In this document: piece by piece, positions 41,892-50,435 of the stretch
Numbering within the stretch: the first letter of the stretch is position 1
Layout of the letters: every line of letters starts with the position of its first letter
Source of the DNA: Actinomadura sp. DC4
Lineage (GTDB): Bacteria > Actinomycetota > Actinomycetes > Streptosporangiales > Streptosporangiaceae
Direction: 5' to 3'
NCBI RefSeq assembly: GCF_030406325.1
Contig: NZ_JAUEQY010000008.1
Span: 281,210 to 345,209, forward strand
DNA length: 64,000 nucleotides
Program-made: the position numbers and the translations under genes
The notes under the pieces: model-generated
Told to the model about the DNA's origin: nothing
Databases searched by the model: none
The model's input: only the letters and a program-made list of their open reading frames with translations

Positions 41892-43150
41892 TGTGCCTGC
41901 CGAAAACCTCATCCATGCAGGTGAGGGGGGTGGAGGTTGATCGTCGGGTTCGGGCGTGGTGGTGGTTGATCACTTCGGTGCGCCTGCGTGTCAGGTGGGC
42001 GGCTGCGGCATGATGGCCGGCTGTGTTGTTGCGACTGGTGTACTTGACGGTGACGAACAAGTTCGCGGTGCTGCGTCTTCTTCCAGTGGGCGATCGGGAC
42101 AAGGACATCGAAATCCTGGCGCTGCGGCATCAGATCGCCGTGCTGGAACGCCAGCTGGGTGGGAAGAAGGTGCGGTTCACCGCACTCGACCGAGCGATCC
42201 TGGCGGCGCTGGTTCACCGTCTGAGGCCGGAGGTGCTGCATCGGCTGCGGCTGCTGGTACGCCCGGACACGGTGCTGCGCTGGCACCGCGACCTGATCGC
42301 GGGTCGGCATGCTGCCCGGTCCAAGCCGAAACGGCCGGGTCGTCCGCCGACCGTGCGTTCCATCCGCGTCCTGGTGCTGCGAATGGTCCGGGACAATCCC
42401 GGTTGGGGATACCGGCGCGTGCACGGCGAACTACTCGTGCTGGGGGTGAAGGTCGCCGCGTCGACCGTGTGGGAGATCCTCAAGGACGCCGGGATCGACC
42501 CCGCACCCGAACGAGCCTGCACCACCTGGGCCGCCTTCCTGCGTTCCCAGGCCGACGCCCTGCTGGCGTGTGACTTCCTGGAGACCACCACCCTGTCCGG
42601 GCTGCGCATGTACGTGCTGGCGGTGATCGAGCACCGCACCCGCCGGATCCGCATCATGGGCGCGACCGTCCACCCGACCGCGTGCTGGGTGGCCCAAGCC
42701 GCCAGGAACCTGGTCAGGGACCTGGAAGACGTCGGATGCCGGGCGCGGTTTTTGATCCGCGACCGAGACGGCAAGTTCCCCGCGCTGTTCGACGCCGTCC
42801 TGGCCGATGCGGGCCTCGAGGTCGTGCTGACCGGAGTCCGGATGCCGAGAATGAATGCGATCATGGAACGGTGGGTGCAGACCTGCCGTCGTGAGCTCCT
42901 CGACCGGACGTTGATCTGGAACCACGGCCACCTGCTTCACGCGCTGCGCGAGTTCGAAGGCTTCTTCAACGAGCATCGACCTCATCAGGGCATCGCGAAC
43001 GCCCGCCCGCTCCATCCACTGCCTCCACCTATCACCGATCCTGACCGAATCACTCGCCTGAACGTGCGACGACATCAACGCCTGGGCGGAATCCTCAACG
43101 AGTACGAGCATGCTGCTTGACCTGCATGGATGAGGTTTTCGGCATGCACA
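41892..43150 (+). mobile_element. Insertion sequence, 1.26 kb, with 30-bp inverted repeats
   Basis: The ends TGTGCCTGCCGAAAACCTCA and inverted TGTGCATGCCGAAAACCTCA continue to CCATGCAGG; 29 of 30 bases match, 24 of them in one perfect block. One intact transposase fills it. No target duplication is apparent: removing the element restores a reading frame directly. A second, diverged copy starts at 63846 and a solo end lies at 41001. Confidence 0.85.
42023..43120 (+). CDS. DDE transposase with integrase core (IS41892)
   Basis: The 365-residue transposase has the N-terminal part DKDIEILALRHQIAVLERQ, the linker DNPGWGYRRVHGELLVLG and an rve core with Asp in LLACDFLETTTLSGLRMYV, Asp in FLIRDRDGKFPALFDAV, and Glu in MNAIMERWVQTCRRELLD. 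It ends QRLGGILNEYEHAA. The gene is intact and encoded in the orientation opposite to the interrupted gene. Confidence 0.93.
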   Translation: MLLRLVYLTVTNKFAVLRLLPVGDRDKDIEILALRHQIAVLERQLGGKKVRFTALDRAILAALVHRLRPEVLHRLRLLVRPDTVLRWHRDLIAGRHAARSKPKRPGRPPTVRSIRVLVLRMVRDNPGWGYRRVHGELLVLGVKVAASTVWEILKDAGIDPAPERACTTWAAFLRSQADALLACDFLETTTLSGLRMYVLAVIEHRTRRIRIMGATVHPTACWVAQAARNLVRDLEDVGCRARFLIRDRDGKFPALFDAVLADAGLEVVLTGVRMPRMNAIMERWVQTCRRELLDRTLIWNHGHLLHALREFEGFFNEHRPHQGIANARPLHPLPPPITDPDRITRLNVRRHQRLGGILNEYEHAA

Positions 43151-43419
43151 AGGTTGACGAGCTCGACCTGGCTGAGGGTTGTGGAGGCCTCTGTCGTCAT
43201 GCGGTCAGGATGCCCTCCTGCCGAGCAGGTATTCACCGTGCCGGTTGAGGAGCAGCGCGGCGGTCTGGCGGATATCGAGCCTGATCGCAGGCATGGAACC
43301 CCCTCTACCAGGCGGATCAGAAACCGGCCGCGGTCACCAGAGCATCGACGATCTCAACCGCTCGTGGGTAGAACTACACGCGGCCCACCGGTGGCGTGAC
43401 TGACTCATCCGCGTCAAGA

Positions 43420-45981
43420 TCACGTCCCCAAGAACGAATCGGTGATCCTCGTCGGCAATAGGTACTCTTCGATCTGGGCAGCGAGGTGGAGCGGCCAGGG
43501 AAGAATTGTGCTGTCCCGGACGTACGGTGCCGCGTCGCGCAGGTCGTGAGCGAGCGCGGCCCAGGGTTCGGGTTGGTCGCCGTCCTGGATGCTGGCCACG
43601 AGCAGTTCGACGAACTGCGGGTTCCATACCTGAGCGTTCGGCTTCGGTGCGATGTGCTTCCCGTCGTGCTCGGCCGGCACGATTTTGGATACGCCCTTGA
43701 GCGCGCCCGAGCGGGTACTCGGCTTGCCGACGGTGCTGCCATAGACGCGGGGGAGTAGGAACTTCCAAAGCCCTTTGGGCTGGCCGGTGTCATCACCGCT
43801 GATGCCGTAGCACTCTGGTGTTTCCCCGTTTTCCGCCGTACGGACGCGGATGTGGCGCAGGCCGGGCAGCTTGGCGATGGGGCGAGGGTCACCGTCGAGG
43901 CTGAGGGTGTCGAGTGCGATGCGGCTGTTGGCGAGGCTGCCCCATACGCTCCGAAGGTTCTGAGCATGGGTGAACAAGAGCGTGTCGGGGTAGGCGCCGA
44001 TGGCTTCGGCGAGGGCATCGTCGATGAACCGGATGACGGCGTCCGGGCCGCACTTCAGATCGGCGTTGAGGTAGCGCTTGCCGACCTCGATCAATCCGGT
44101 GTGCAGGGGCTGCCATGGCACTTCGGGTGCCCGGACTTGCACGTGTTGACCGGTCGGGTCGACGAGGATGGCCACGGGCACCTGGCGGGCGACGCCCCAG
44201 ACGCGCCCCTTGTTCTGGCGGATCATCCAGACGGCCAGGAATGCGGGCTGCCGGGCGAGGGTGTCGGGTACCGGTGTAGGTAGCGATGCCGGGCGCACGC
44301 CGATTTGCCGGAACAAGTCGTCGACGGCGGCGGCGATGCGCTCACGATTCGGGTCAGACGGCTGTTTACCCTCGCGTACTCGTGGTGGGCGTCTGGGCTC
44401 GGTGACCGGGGTGATGAACTGGCTGAGCCGCCCACTACGCACCAGCCCATGCCGGATGGCGAATTTTGGGTCGTCGCCGCGGCGCCGCCCGTGGTAGGTG
44501 TCCGGGTGAGCGATCTCGACGAGAGTGACTGTCGGGTGCATGGCTTCACCGAGTGTTTGGGTTATGTGATCGATCCGAGCCTCCACGGCGGCCTGCTGCT
44601 TGCGTCCGTTGCGGTCCAGATCGGCGCGGATCGTGGGGGCATCCAATCGGCGGAATCCGATGGTGAGCCGGCCGAGGTCGAACAGGAGCTCGGCTTCGCC
44701 GAGCTGCTCAGCGCGAGGCGGTGTGACGCCGAGCCGGGTGCCGAAGCGGTCGAGGGCGTACTGGGTGGCGCGGTCGGTGTCGGTGAGCAGCTCGACGGTG
44801 AGGCGGGGACCGACGACCTCCCTGATGTTCGTTGCGGGGATGGCGCCTTCGGCGATTCCGCTGAGGCCCTTGTACACGGTGGTCTTCTCGCGTGGCAGCG
44901 CTGGGACCGGGCGCAGGTGCGGAGCCAGCTCGCCGACGACCCATCCCATCAACGCGTCGCGATCGGCAACGGACAGGCCCGCGCTGATCTTCTCCGAGGG
45001 AAGCATGCCTGTGCTGTAGACCAGCGCAGCGGCGTCGCCATGGCGTTGCAGATAGTCCAGGGGCTTGTCGGCGAGCTGCTGCGGGTCGGGGAGACGGCCG
45101 AGACAACCGGCCTGGTCCAGTACCCCGGCGAGGGCGTCATCCCATCTGGGCAGGTAGCTGCTCGTCCCCTCACCGTCGATGACCTTGGACAGCTTGATCT
45201 TCGCAGTGCCGAAGTGGCGGGAGTTTTCCAGCCCGGACAAATACGGCACGGTGGGTGCCAGGTAGACCGAGTGGCCATGGTCAAAGGCGAGCTTGCCGCG
45301 CACCGGCATCCAGCGTCGCACGCCGAACGAGAGGTAGATGAGTAGTTCGCTGCTTGTCGGCAGGGTCTGTGCCGTGATCCCGATCTTCACGGAGAAGGGT
45401 GTTTGATCCTCGACGCGCTCGGGCGGCCAGGACATGATCTCCGCGCCGTTCTCGCTGGGGCATCGCAGGAATCGCAGGTCACCGTAGGGACACTGGGCGT
45501 CGGGCCGGGACAGGGTTGCGGCGATCTCCATCGGCAGCAGGCGCATGGCCTGAGCCTTCTGATCAGGCGCGGCCAAGTTGATGCGGACAGGTGTCCAGGT
45601 CAGGTCGGAGGCCTGCATCTGGGAGAGCGTCGAGGAGATCTGCTCCGGTGTGGCTTTTTGCGCGCGGACCCATGCGGCGACCAGGTTGAAGATGGCTGCC
45701 GGGTTCACCTGTCGGTAGGCGAGCAGCCAGTCCTGGTCGTCGTCGCCGCGACCGGCGTAGGTCAGAGTAACGACGCAGTCGGGGACCAGCGCTGTGATCG
45801 CGTTGTTGAGCGAGGTGATCGGGATGCTGGCGACGTCACCGCCGCGTCGTGCCCTCGCCAGTTGGCGGAGCGGCTCTTTCCACCGGCAGGGGAAGCGCAT
45901 GAGGTGGTAGTCGCGTTCGATCGGGGTGGTTGCGTCGAGGCGCAGGACAGTGACGGCGAGTTCGCCGTATCGGGGGGCCAT
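43420..45981 (-). CDS. PIWI-RE protein (prokaryotic Argonaute-like, pPIWI_RE family)
   Basis: The 853-residue protein matches the pPIWI_RE family by size, operon and C-terminal RNase H-fold layout. The N-terminal about 480 residues (CRWKEPLRQLARARRGG, LLAYRQVNPAAIFNLVAAW) correspond to the family's own N-terminal and MID-like parts (RLTVELLTDTDRATQYALDR, PTVTLVEIAHPDTYHGRR). From about 560 the PIWI-like domain follows: AFLAVWMIRQNKGRVWGVA, VPVAILVDPTGQHVQVRAPE, DTLLFTHAQNLRSVWGSLAN, GLWKFLLPRVYGSTVGK, NPQFVELLVASIQDGDQPE. The classical Argonaute DEDX set is not evident; in this family a conserved Arg and Glu define the name, for which the Arg of NLRSVW/NSRIAL and the Glu of FVELLV are candidates. 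ATG follows the helicase stop directly (TAAATG). Confidence 0.88.
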   Translation of the reverse strand: MAPRYGELAVTVLRLDATTPIERDYHLMRFPCRWKEPLRQLARARRGGDVASIPITSLNNAITALVPDCVVTLTYAGRGDDDQDWLLAYRQVNPAAIFNLVAAWVRAQKATPEQISSTLSQMQASDLTWTPVRINLAAPDQKAQAMRLLPMEIAATLSRPDAQCPYGDLRFLRCPSENGAEIMSWPPERVEDQTPFSVKIGITAQTLPTSSELLIYLSFGVRRWMPVRGKLAFDHGHSVYLAPTVPYLSGLENSRHFGTAKIKLSKVIDGEGTSSYLPRWDDALAGVLDQAGCLGRLPDPQQLADKPLDYLQRHGDAAALVYSTGMLPSEKISAGLSVADRDALMGWVVGELAPHLRPVPALPREKTTVYKGLSGIAEGAIPATNIREVVGPRLTVELLTDTDRATQYALDRFGTRLGVTPPRAEQLGEAELLFDLGRLTIGFRRLDAPTIRADLDRNGRKQQAAVEARIDHITQTLGEAMHPTVTLVEIAHPDTYHGRRRGDDPKFAIRHGLVRSGRLSQFITPVTEPRRPPRVREGKQPSDPNRERIAAAVDDLFRQIGVRPASLPTPVPDTLARQPAFLAVWMIRQNKGRVWGVARQVPVAILVDPTGQHVQVRAPEVPWQPLHTGLIEVGKRYLNADLKCGPDAVIRFIDDALAEAIGAYPDTLLFTHAQNLRSVWGSLANSRIALDTLSLDGDPRPIAKLPGLRHIRVRTAENGETPECYGISGDDTGQPKGLWKFLLPRVYGSTVGKPSTRSGALKGVSKIVPAEHDGKHIAPKPNAQVWNPQFVELLVASIQDGDQPEPWAALAHDLRDAAPYVRDSTILPWPLHLAAQIEEYLLPTRITDSFLGT

Positions 45982-48900
45982 TTAGCGATCTCCCATGGCG
46001 GTCAGGGCCTGGTACAGGGGCTGGTAGAGCCCTTGGACCAGATGACGGTCGGAGTCGGTAGCGGTGGGGTCGAAGTGGGGGGTGAGCACGTCGCGTATAC
46101 CGTGCAGCAGGCTTGTGGTCGCATCGTCGAGGTCGGTGTCGGCCTCGCTGCGGGCGGCGGTCAGTGGCGCGAACGCCGCATCGCAGAAGTACACCTTCGC
46201 GGCCTGACCACCACGCAGCAGCCGGCCGACGACCTGCCAGATCGTCACCAGTTGGGTCCAGGCGACGCGTTTGCGTTCGTCCTCACCGAGCTGGCTGTAG
46301 GCGACCAGGGCGTGCAGCAGCCGCCGCCACTGGCGTTGCGCCGCACGCCGGCGCTGGTTGCCGGCGGCGGACAGGCGTTCGTGTGTCGGACAGTCGTCGA
46401 TGGTGCGAGAGCGCAGCTGTTCGAGGGCGTACTGGTTGATCCGCTGCGTGACGTAGCCGAGGTCTTTCGGCCGCGGGTGGGGGCGGACAAGGAAGAACGC
46501 GGCACCGATGGCGGCGAGGCCTTCGGCATTGAGAATGTTGTGCCCGCGCTCCACGGCAAGGATCGGTGCGACCAGCAGCCACGCCTGGTCGGTGCCGAAG
46601 TCTGCGATCTCACCGCGGCGCAGTAGGTGCGCATCGTCCCAGCCGGTCTCCTGCTCGTCGTCGCCCACAAGGCACTTGACCTGGCCCTTCCAGGAGGATT
46701 TCTGCCGCAGCAGTTCGTCCGTGACGGTGCGGGCTTCGGCGTAGCTACCGACCAGCAGCATGACCTTCTGACGTCCGGCCGGTAGGGCGGCACGCTCACG
46801 CTCGAGCCGGTTCGGGCGGCCGGGCCCAGCGCCTGGCCGGGTCAACGCCTTGACCATCCGCCGCAGGGCGCTGGTTCGCTCGCTCCCGTAGCGGCCTGAG
46901 ACCCAGATCGGTGTACTCCGCTCGCCGTCGTGCTGGATGTCCAGAGCGAACGTCGTCGTGGCGATGACGGCGAGCTTGTCCGGTGACGGGCGCAGGATCG
47001 CCTCGACCGGGACATCGATGTGGTAGCGAGGCGAGGTGCCGGCCCAACTCGTGCCGGAAAGCAGCAACACATTCGGGCCCGGACCCTCGGCAGGGAACAG
47101 GTCAGGTAGTCCGACGAGCAGAGCCCGTCCGACTCCGGAGTAACGGAAGAACCGGAATTCACCCAGCTGCCCGTCACGCTGGCCCGTGTCCTCTTCGATG
47201 TACTGGAACCCCAGCACGTTGCCCATCGGGGACTCCGGCACCGTAACGGCGAGGTCGCTCGGCGGTTTGCGGATCTCCGCCGGCAGCGTGTCGAACATGT
47301 CCAATTCGGCAGCGACCTCGGGCCACATGGTGAGCATCTGGTTGAGCCGGTGTGCCATCACCGCCACCGCGATGGCCAGCTCGAGACGCCAGACGCTGCG
47401 TTCGAGGTCCGCCGGCGCGATCTTCCTTCCCTCGACTAGCTCCTGGTCGCTGAGGTCGGCCAGCCATTGCCGGACGTCTTCCTCCCGCACATCCTCCTCC
47501 ATGTCGGACAGCTGGGTCTCCGCGAGCGCGACCAGCCCGGCGGCCACCTCGCCCGACGTGCCGGTCGGGTCGTCGACGAACGCGTCGAACTGCGCGCGTA
47601 GCAGTAGGTAGAGCGGGTCCTGGTCCCAGCCGGAAGGCGGCTTGCGTCCACGCGGGACGGCGTAGCCGGCCCAGTCCTTGGCGAGGCTGTCGAACAATGC
47701 CCACGCAGTGAAATAGTCCGGGTCCAGCCAGGTCAGTACCGGCCTGCCCGGCCGGACCCGATCACGCTGCAGCAGCTGGTAGATGATGTCGGCGGCGGTA
47801 CGGGCATGGTTGAGGGCCGAGATGAATCGGCGGATCTGCCGCGAGCTGACCGGAGCACGGCCGGCGGCCCGCAGCTTCGCCTGCACGCGAGCGCCGATCT
47901 CGTCGATCCACGCCTCTTCGCTGGGGCCGAGCAGCACCTGTGCGCTGGCGAACATCTCATCGAGGTTCGCTTGTACCTGATCGGCTTCGTCGACGAGGAT
48001 CAGGTCGCTGCGGCGCCACGCCGCCTCGAGGTACCGCATCTGGTCGTGGCAAAGCGGTGATGGCACCTGAGTGTGCACCAGGCTCCACGGAGTCGCGATC
48101 CAGACGTTCGCCCGCACCAGCTGGCGCGCTGCCTCGTGCCGCTGGCAGCGGTGCCATAGGGGACACGTGTGCCGCGGGCGGTCCCGCCATCTGTCCATCG
48201 AGGCGTCGGGGTCGGCTTCGATCAGGTGCTGGCACGGTGCTTCGCGTACCTGCAACGGGGTGGCGGCCTGACGGAGAGTATCGAGCGGGCACGCCGTGCT
48301 GACGAGGTCGAACCCGTGCGGCTCGGTGGGTAGGAGCCGACCCGGTGGGGGCGGTTGGAGCCGGTGTAGCCGTTCGGTGTGCCGGGTCCGATTTTGCCCC
48401 ATGATCGGGGCTGGGACCACGCGGGGGTACCACGACAGCTCGTGCACCATACGCAGCGCCGCCGAGTTGTCGCCGACAACGATCGCCACGTGGCGGTCAT
48501 GCTGGGCCGCCCAGGTCGCGAGGACCTTCACCAGCGTGCTCTTGCCGACGCTGACCAGGCCGACCATGTGCAGCATCCGGTCGATGCGAAGGACGGTCGC
48601 ATCGGTGAATGTGTCGTCGGCCATCCGGGCCTGCAGCGTGATGTCCGACAGGCGCTCTCGCCAGCGTTGTGGTTCGCGTTCGGCCTTGCTGTCGGCCTCA
48701 TCCATTGCGGCCGCGGTCTTCACCAGTTCCTGCCAGGGGACCTCGATCGGTTCGCGTGGTCGTACCGTCAGGTCGTGGAGGGAAGAGGCCGGTGCGGGGG
48801 GAAGGTCGTCGGGCACGGTGACCCCGAACCCGCGCGCGGTGGAACTCATTCTGTACGGGCCCGGCGCGGCGAATCGTACCTCGGCCGAAGCGAACGGCAG

Positions 48901-49326
48901 GGGCTCGGTGAGCAGCTGTTCGTACCATTCCCACCGTTCGGGCGCGACGCGGCACTGCCGGCGGCGCGACGGGCGGCCAAGGGAGTCCAGGCGATAGCCG
49001 CGCACCTCCTCCGAGACCGACTCGTAGGCCCGTAGCGCGCCGTCCCATCCGTATGGGCGCTGGGTACGCCACAGCACGGTGCGCGCATTGGCGAGCCGTA
49101 TCGGTGCGTCCGCCGGCGGGTTCGGTACGGCATCCCACAGCGCTCGATAACCGTCGAGCAACGCCGGTACACCGCTGGCCGCCTGGCCATCGGCAACGGT
49201 CTCCAACAGGTACAGGCACAGCTCGGTGTCCATGAGACGGGCCAGCGGAGGCTGGTTCCCAATCGGGTCATAGTGGCCTTCGAGCGCCCGGGCGAACCGT
49301 TTGCGCGCCACATCGATCTGCCTCAT
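45982..49326 (-). CDS. XPD/DinG-like superfamily-2 helicase of the PIWI-RE operon
   Basis: ATG 49326 (MRQIDVARKRFARAL) overlaps the REase stop (ATGA); upstream residues in the open frame are Gly/Arg-rich shadow. The 1114-residue protein has an N-terminal accessory region (1-240), a P-loop LVSVGKSTLVKVLATWAA (near 260), four cysteines spaced over about 50 residues (ACPLDT, PCQHL, TCPLWHRCQRH, near 345-392) as in the [4Fe-4S] insert of XPD/DinG, DEAH-type motif II LILVDEADQVQANL (near 442), and a second RecA lobe with VMLLVGSYAEARTVTDELL and WQVVGRLLRGGQAAKVYF (motif VI). PIWI-RE genes are known to be accompanied by a DinG-type helicase; it would open duplex DNA or an R-loop for the PIWI-RE protein. 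Confidence 0.9.
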   Translation of the reverse strand: MRQIDVARKRFARALEGHYDPIGNQPPLARLMDTELCLYLLETVADGQAASGVPALLDGYRALWDAVPNPPADAPIRLANARTVLWRTQRPYGWDGALRAYESVSEEVRGYRLDSLGRPSRRRQCRVAPERWEWYEQLLTEPLPFASAEVRFAAPGPYRMSSTARGFGVTVPDDLPPAPASSLHDLTVRPREPIEVPWQELVKTAAAMDEADSKAEREPQRWRERLSDITLQARMADDTFTDATVLRIDRMLHMVGLVSVGKSTLVKVLATWAAQHDRHVAIVVGDNSAALRMVHELSWYPRVVPAPIMGQNRTRHTERLHRLQPPPPGRLLPTEPHGFDLVSTACPLDTLRQAATPLQVREAPCQHLIEADPDASMDRWRDRPRHTCPLWHRCQRHEAARQLVRANVWIATPWSLVHTQVPSPLCHDQMRYLEAAWRRSDLILVDEADQVQANLDEMFASAQVLLGPSEEAWIDEIGARVQAKLRAAGRAPVSSRQIRRFISALNHARTAADIIYQLLQRDRVRPGRPVLTWLDPDYFTAWALFDSLAKDWAGYAVPRGRKPPSGWDQDPLYLLLRAQFDAFVDDPTGTSGEVAAGLVALAETQLSDMEEDVREEDVRQWLADLSDQELVEGRKIAPADLERSVWRLELAIAVAVMAHRLNQMLTMWPEVAAELDMFDTLPAEIRKPPSDLAVTVPESPMGNVLGFQYIEEDTGQRDGQLGEFRFFRYSGVGRALLVGLPDLFPAEGPGPNVLLLSGTSWAGTSPRYHIDVPVEAILRPSPDKLAVIATTTFALDIQHDGERSTPIWVSGRYGSERTSALRRMVKALTRPGAGPGRPNRLERERAALPAGRQKVMLLVGSYAEARTVTDELLRQKSSWKGQVKCLVGDDEQETGWDDAHLLRRGEIADFGTDQAWLLVAPILAVERGHNILNAEGLAAIGAAFFLVRPHPRPKDLGYVTQRINQYALEQLRSRTIDDCPTHERLSAAGNQRRRAAQRQWRRLLHALVAYSQLGEDERKRVAWTQLVTIWQVVGRLLRGGQAAKVYFCDAAFAPLTAARSEADTDLDDATTSLLHGIRDVLTPHFDPTATDSDRHLVQGLYQPLYQALTAMGDR

Positions 49327-50435
49327 GCCTCCGCCTCCACCCGCGCGCGGACGAGGCGGAGGAACTCGGCCTCCGACACCGCCACAACCCGCTGTCCCGG
49401 CCGCACCTGCGGGCACGCCTTGCGTAGCCGTGCCACGTACCGCGGGTGTGCCTTCACCTGCTCACGCCCGATGACGATGAAGGCCTTCTCCGCTTCCGCA
49501 GGGACGGCGAACAACCGGTCCCGGAGGCGATGGGCCAGCCGCACCGGGTTACGCCACGCCTTGACGTCGGCCACCCAGTGCCGATCGTCGAAGACGGAAA
49601 GATCACAGGCATCGAAGTCGGGCCACAGCGCGACCGGAACGCCCATCGCGGCCACCGCATCGGCGATGCGAAGTTCGGCGTGTCCGGGCGCGACGACGAA
49701 CGTGCGTAGCTCGCGCCGCAGCCACCGGGCTCCCTCGCTGACCGCATGCTCAGCGCCGGGCGTTCCCGGCGCGGGACACGACTCATCGGCGCATACCCAC
49801 GTACGGTCATCGTCCAGGGGCAGCCGTAATCCGTCGCAGCCGCCACAGGTGCGTACGACGCCATCGGCGACGGCCTCCGGCGGCACGGGATCGTAGGCCT
49901 CCCGGACCTCGGCGCTCAGAAGCGCCAGGTCAGGCTTGGACAGCTGCGTGTCCAGTTCGAGCTCCGTGATCGCCGGACGCCTGATCAGGAGCTCACGGAA
50001 GGCGACGTACGAGTGGGGAGCATCCGCGGATCGGGCCTTGTCCATGACCGCGCGCATCAACGCGTTCTCACGGATCTCGCCTTCGACGTCACCGCGTAGA
50101 CTGCCCAATTCCTCACAGGCCCTCGTGGGGCGGCCGTAGGCGAGCAGGGACTCGTCCAGGTCGATGTCGGAGTCGGGGAGAATTATCGTCCACTTCCCGA
50201 ATTGCTCCTCGGCGAGCTGAAGGAGTCCGACAACGCTGGCCGGCGCGGGGGCGCCCTGATGCCAGGCCAGCAGGGTGAGCTTGTTCAAGGCCAACTGCAG
50301 GTTCGCCGGATACGGCAGGCTGAAGTCCTGGTCCGAAGCCGCCAGCTGCGCGTACTCCATGATCCCGGTGGCCAGCTGCGCCAGTAGTACCGGTTGGTCG
50401 GGTAGCCAGGACGGTGAGAGTGATGAATCAGTCAA
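49323..50435 (-). CDS. REase-fold protein of the PIWI-RE operon with zinc ribbon
   Basis: The 370-residue protein starts at TTG 50435, with AGAGG 5 nt upstream. The N-terminal half is helical (LTLLAWHQGAPAPASVVGLL). Residues about 195-218 hold a zinc ribbon (RTCGGCDGLRL ... VCADESCPAP). The C-terminal domain is a PD-(D/E)XK nuclease: RIADAVAAMGVPVALWPDFD, ACDLSVFDDRHWVADVKAW gives D and DxK (near 278-292), and KAFIVIGREQVKAHPRYVAR follows. It corresponds to the REase subunit that accompanies PIWI-RE genes. It is the first gene of the operon and overlaps the helicase start. Confidence 0.88.
   Translation of the reverse strand: MTDSSLSPSWLPDQPVLLAQLATGIMEYAQLAASDQDFSLPYPANLQLALNKLTLLAWHQGAPAPASVVGLLQLAEEQFGKWTIILPDSDIDLDESLLAYGRPTRACEELGSLRGDVEGEIRENALMRAVMDKARSADAPHSYVAFRELLIRRPAITELELDTQLSKPDLALLSAEVREAYDPVPPEAVADGVVRTCGGCDGLRLPLDDDRTWVCADESCPAPGTPGAEHAVSEGARWLRRELRTFVVAPGHAELRIADAVAAMGVPVALWPDFDACDLSVFDDRHWVADVKAWRNPVRLAHRLRDRLFAVPAEAEKAFIVIGREQVKAHPRYVARLRKACPQVRPGQRVVAVSEAEFLRLVRARVEAEA

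Larger units (their letters stand above)
41468..43200 (-). pseudogene. Gene of unknown function split by an IS
   Basis: The 3' part (41468-41881, 137 codons from an internal ATG) reads METGAKNYLPELLMEWKERR and ends with two near-repeats, ASTLMEAADVLSHLDLAS and ANTLMEAADMMAHL. The 5' part lies beyond the IS at 43151-43200: ATG with AGGAGG upstream, MTTEASTTLSQVELVN. Deleting the IS (41892-43150) joins the two in frame as ...VELVNLRSTMETGAKN..., giving about 154 residues. The remaining protein is helical and acidic; family unknown. It was part of this defence-rich region. Confidence 0.65.

Noticed and set aside
45982..49326. Ordinary DinG repair helicase
   Set aside because: The size (1114 residues), long N-terminal region and fixed place between REase and PIWI-RE genes point to the PIWI-RE-associated helicase.
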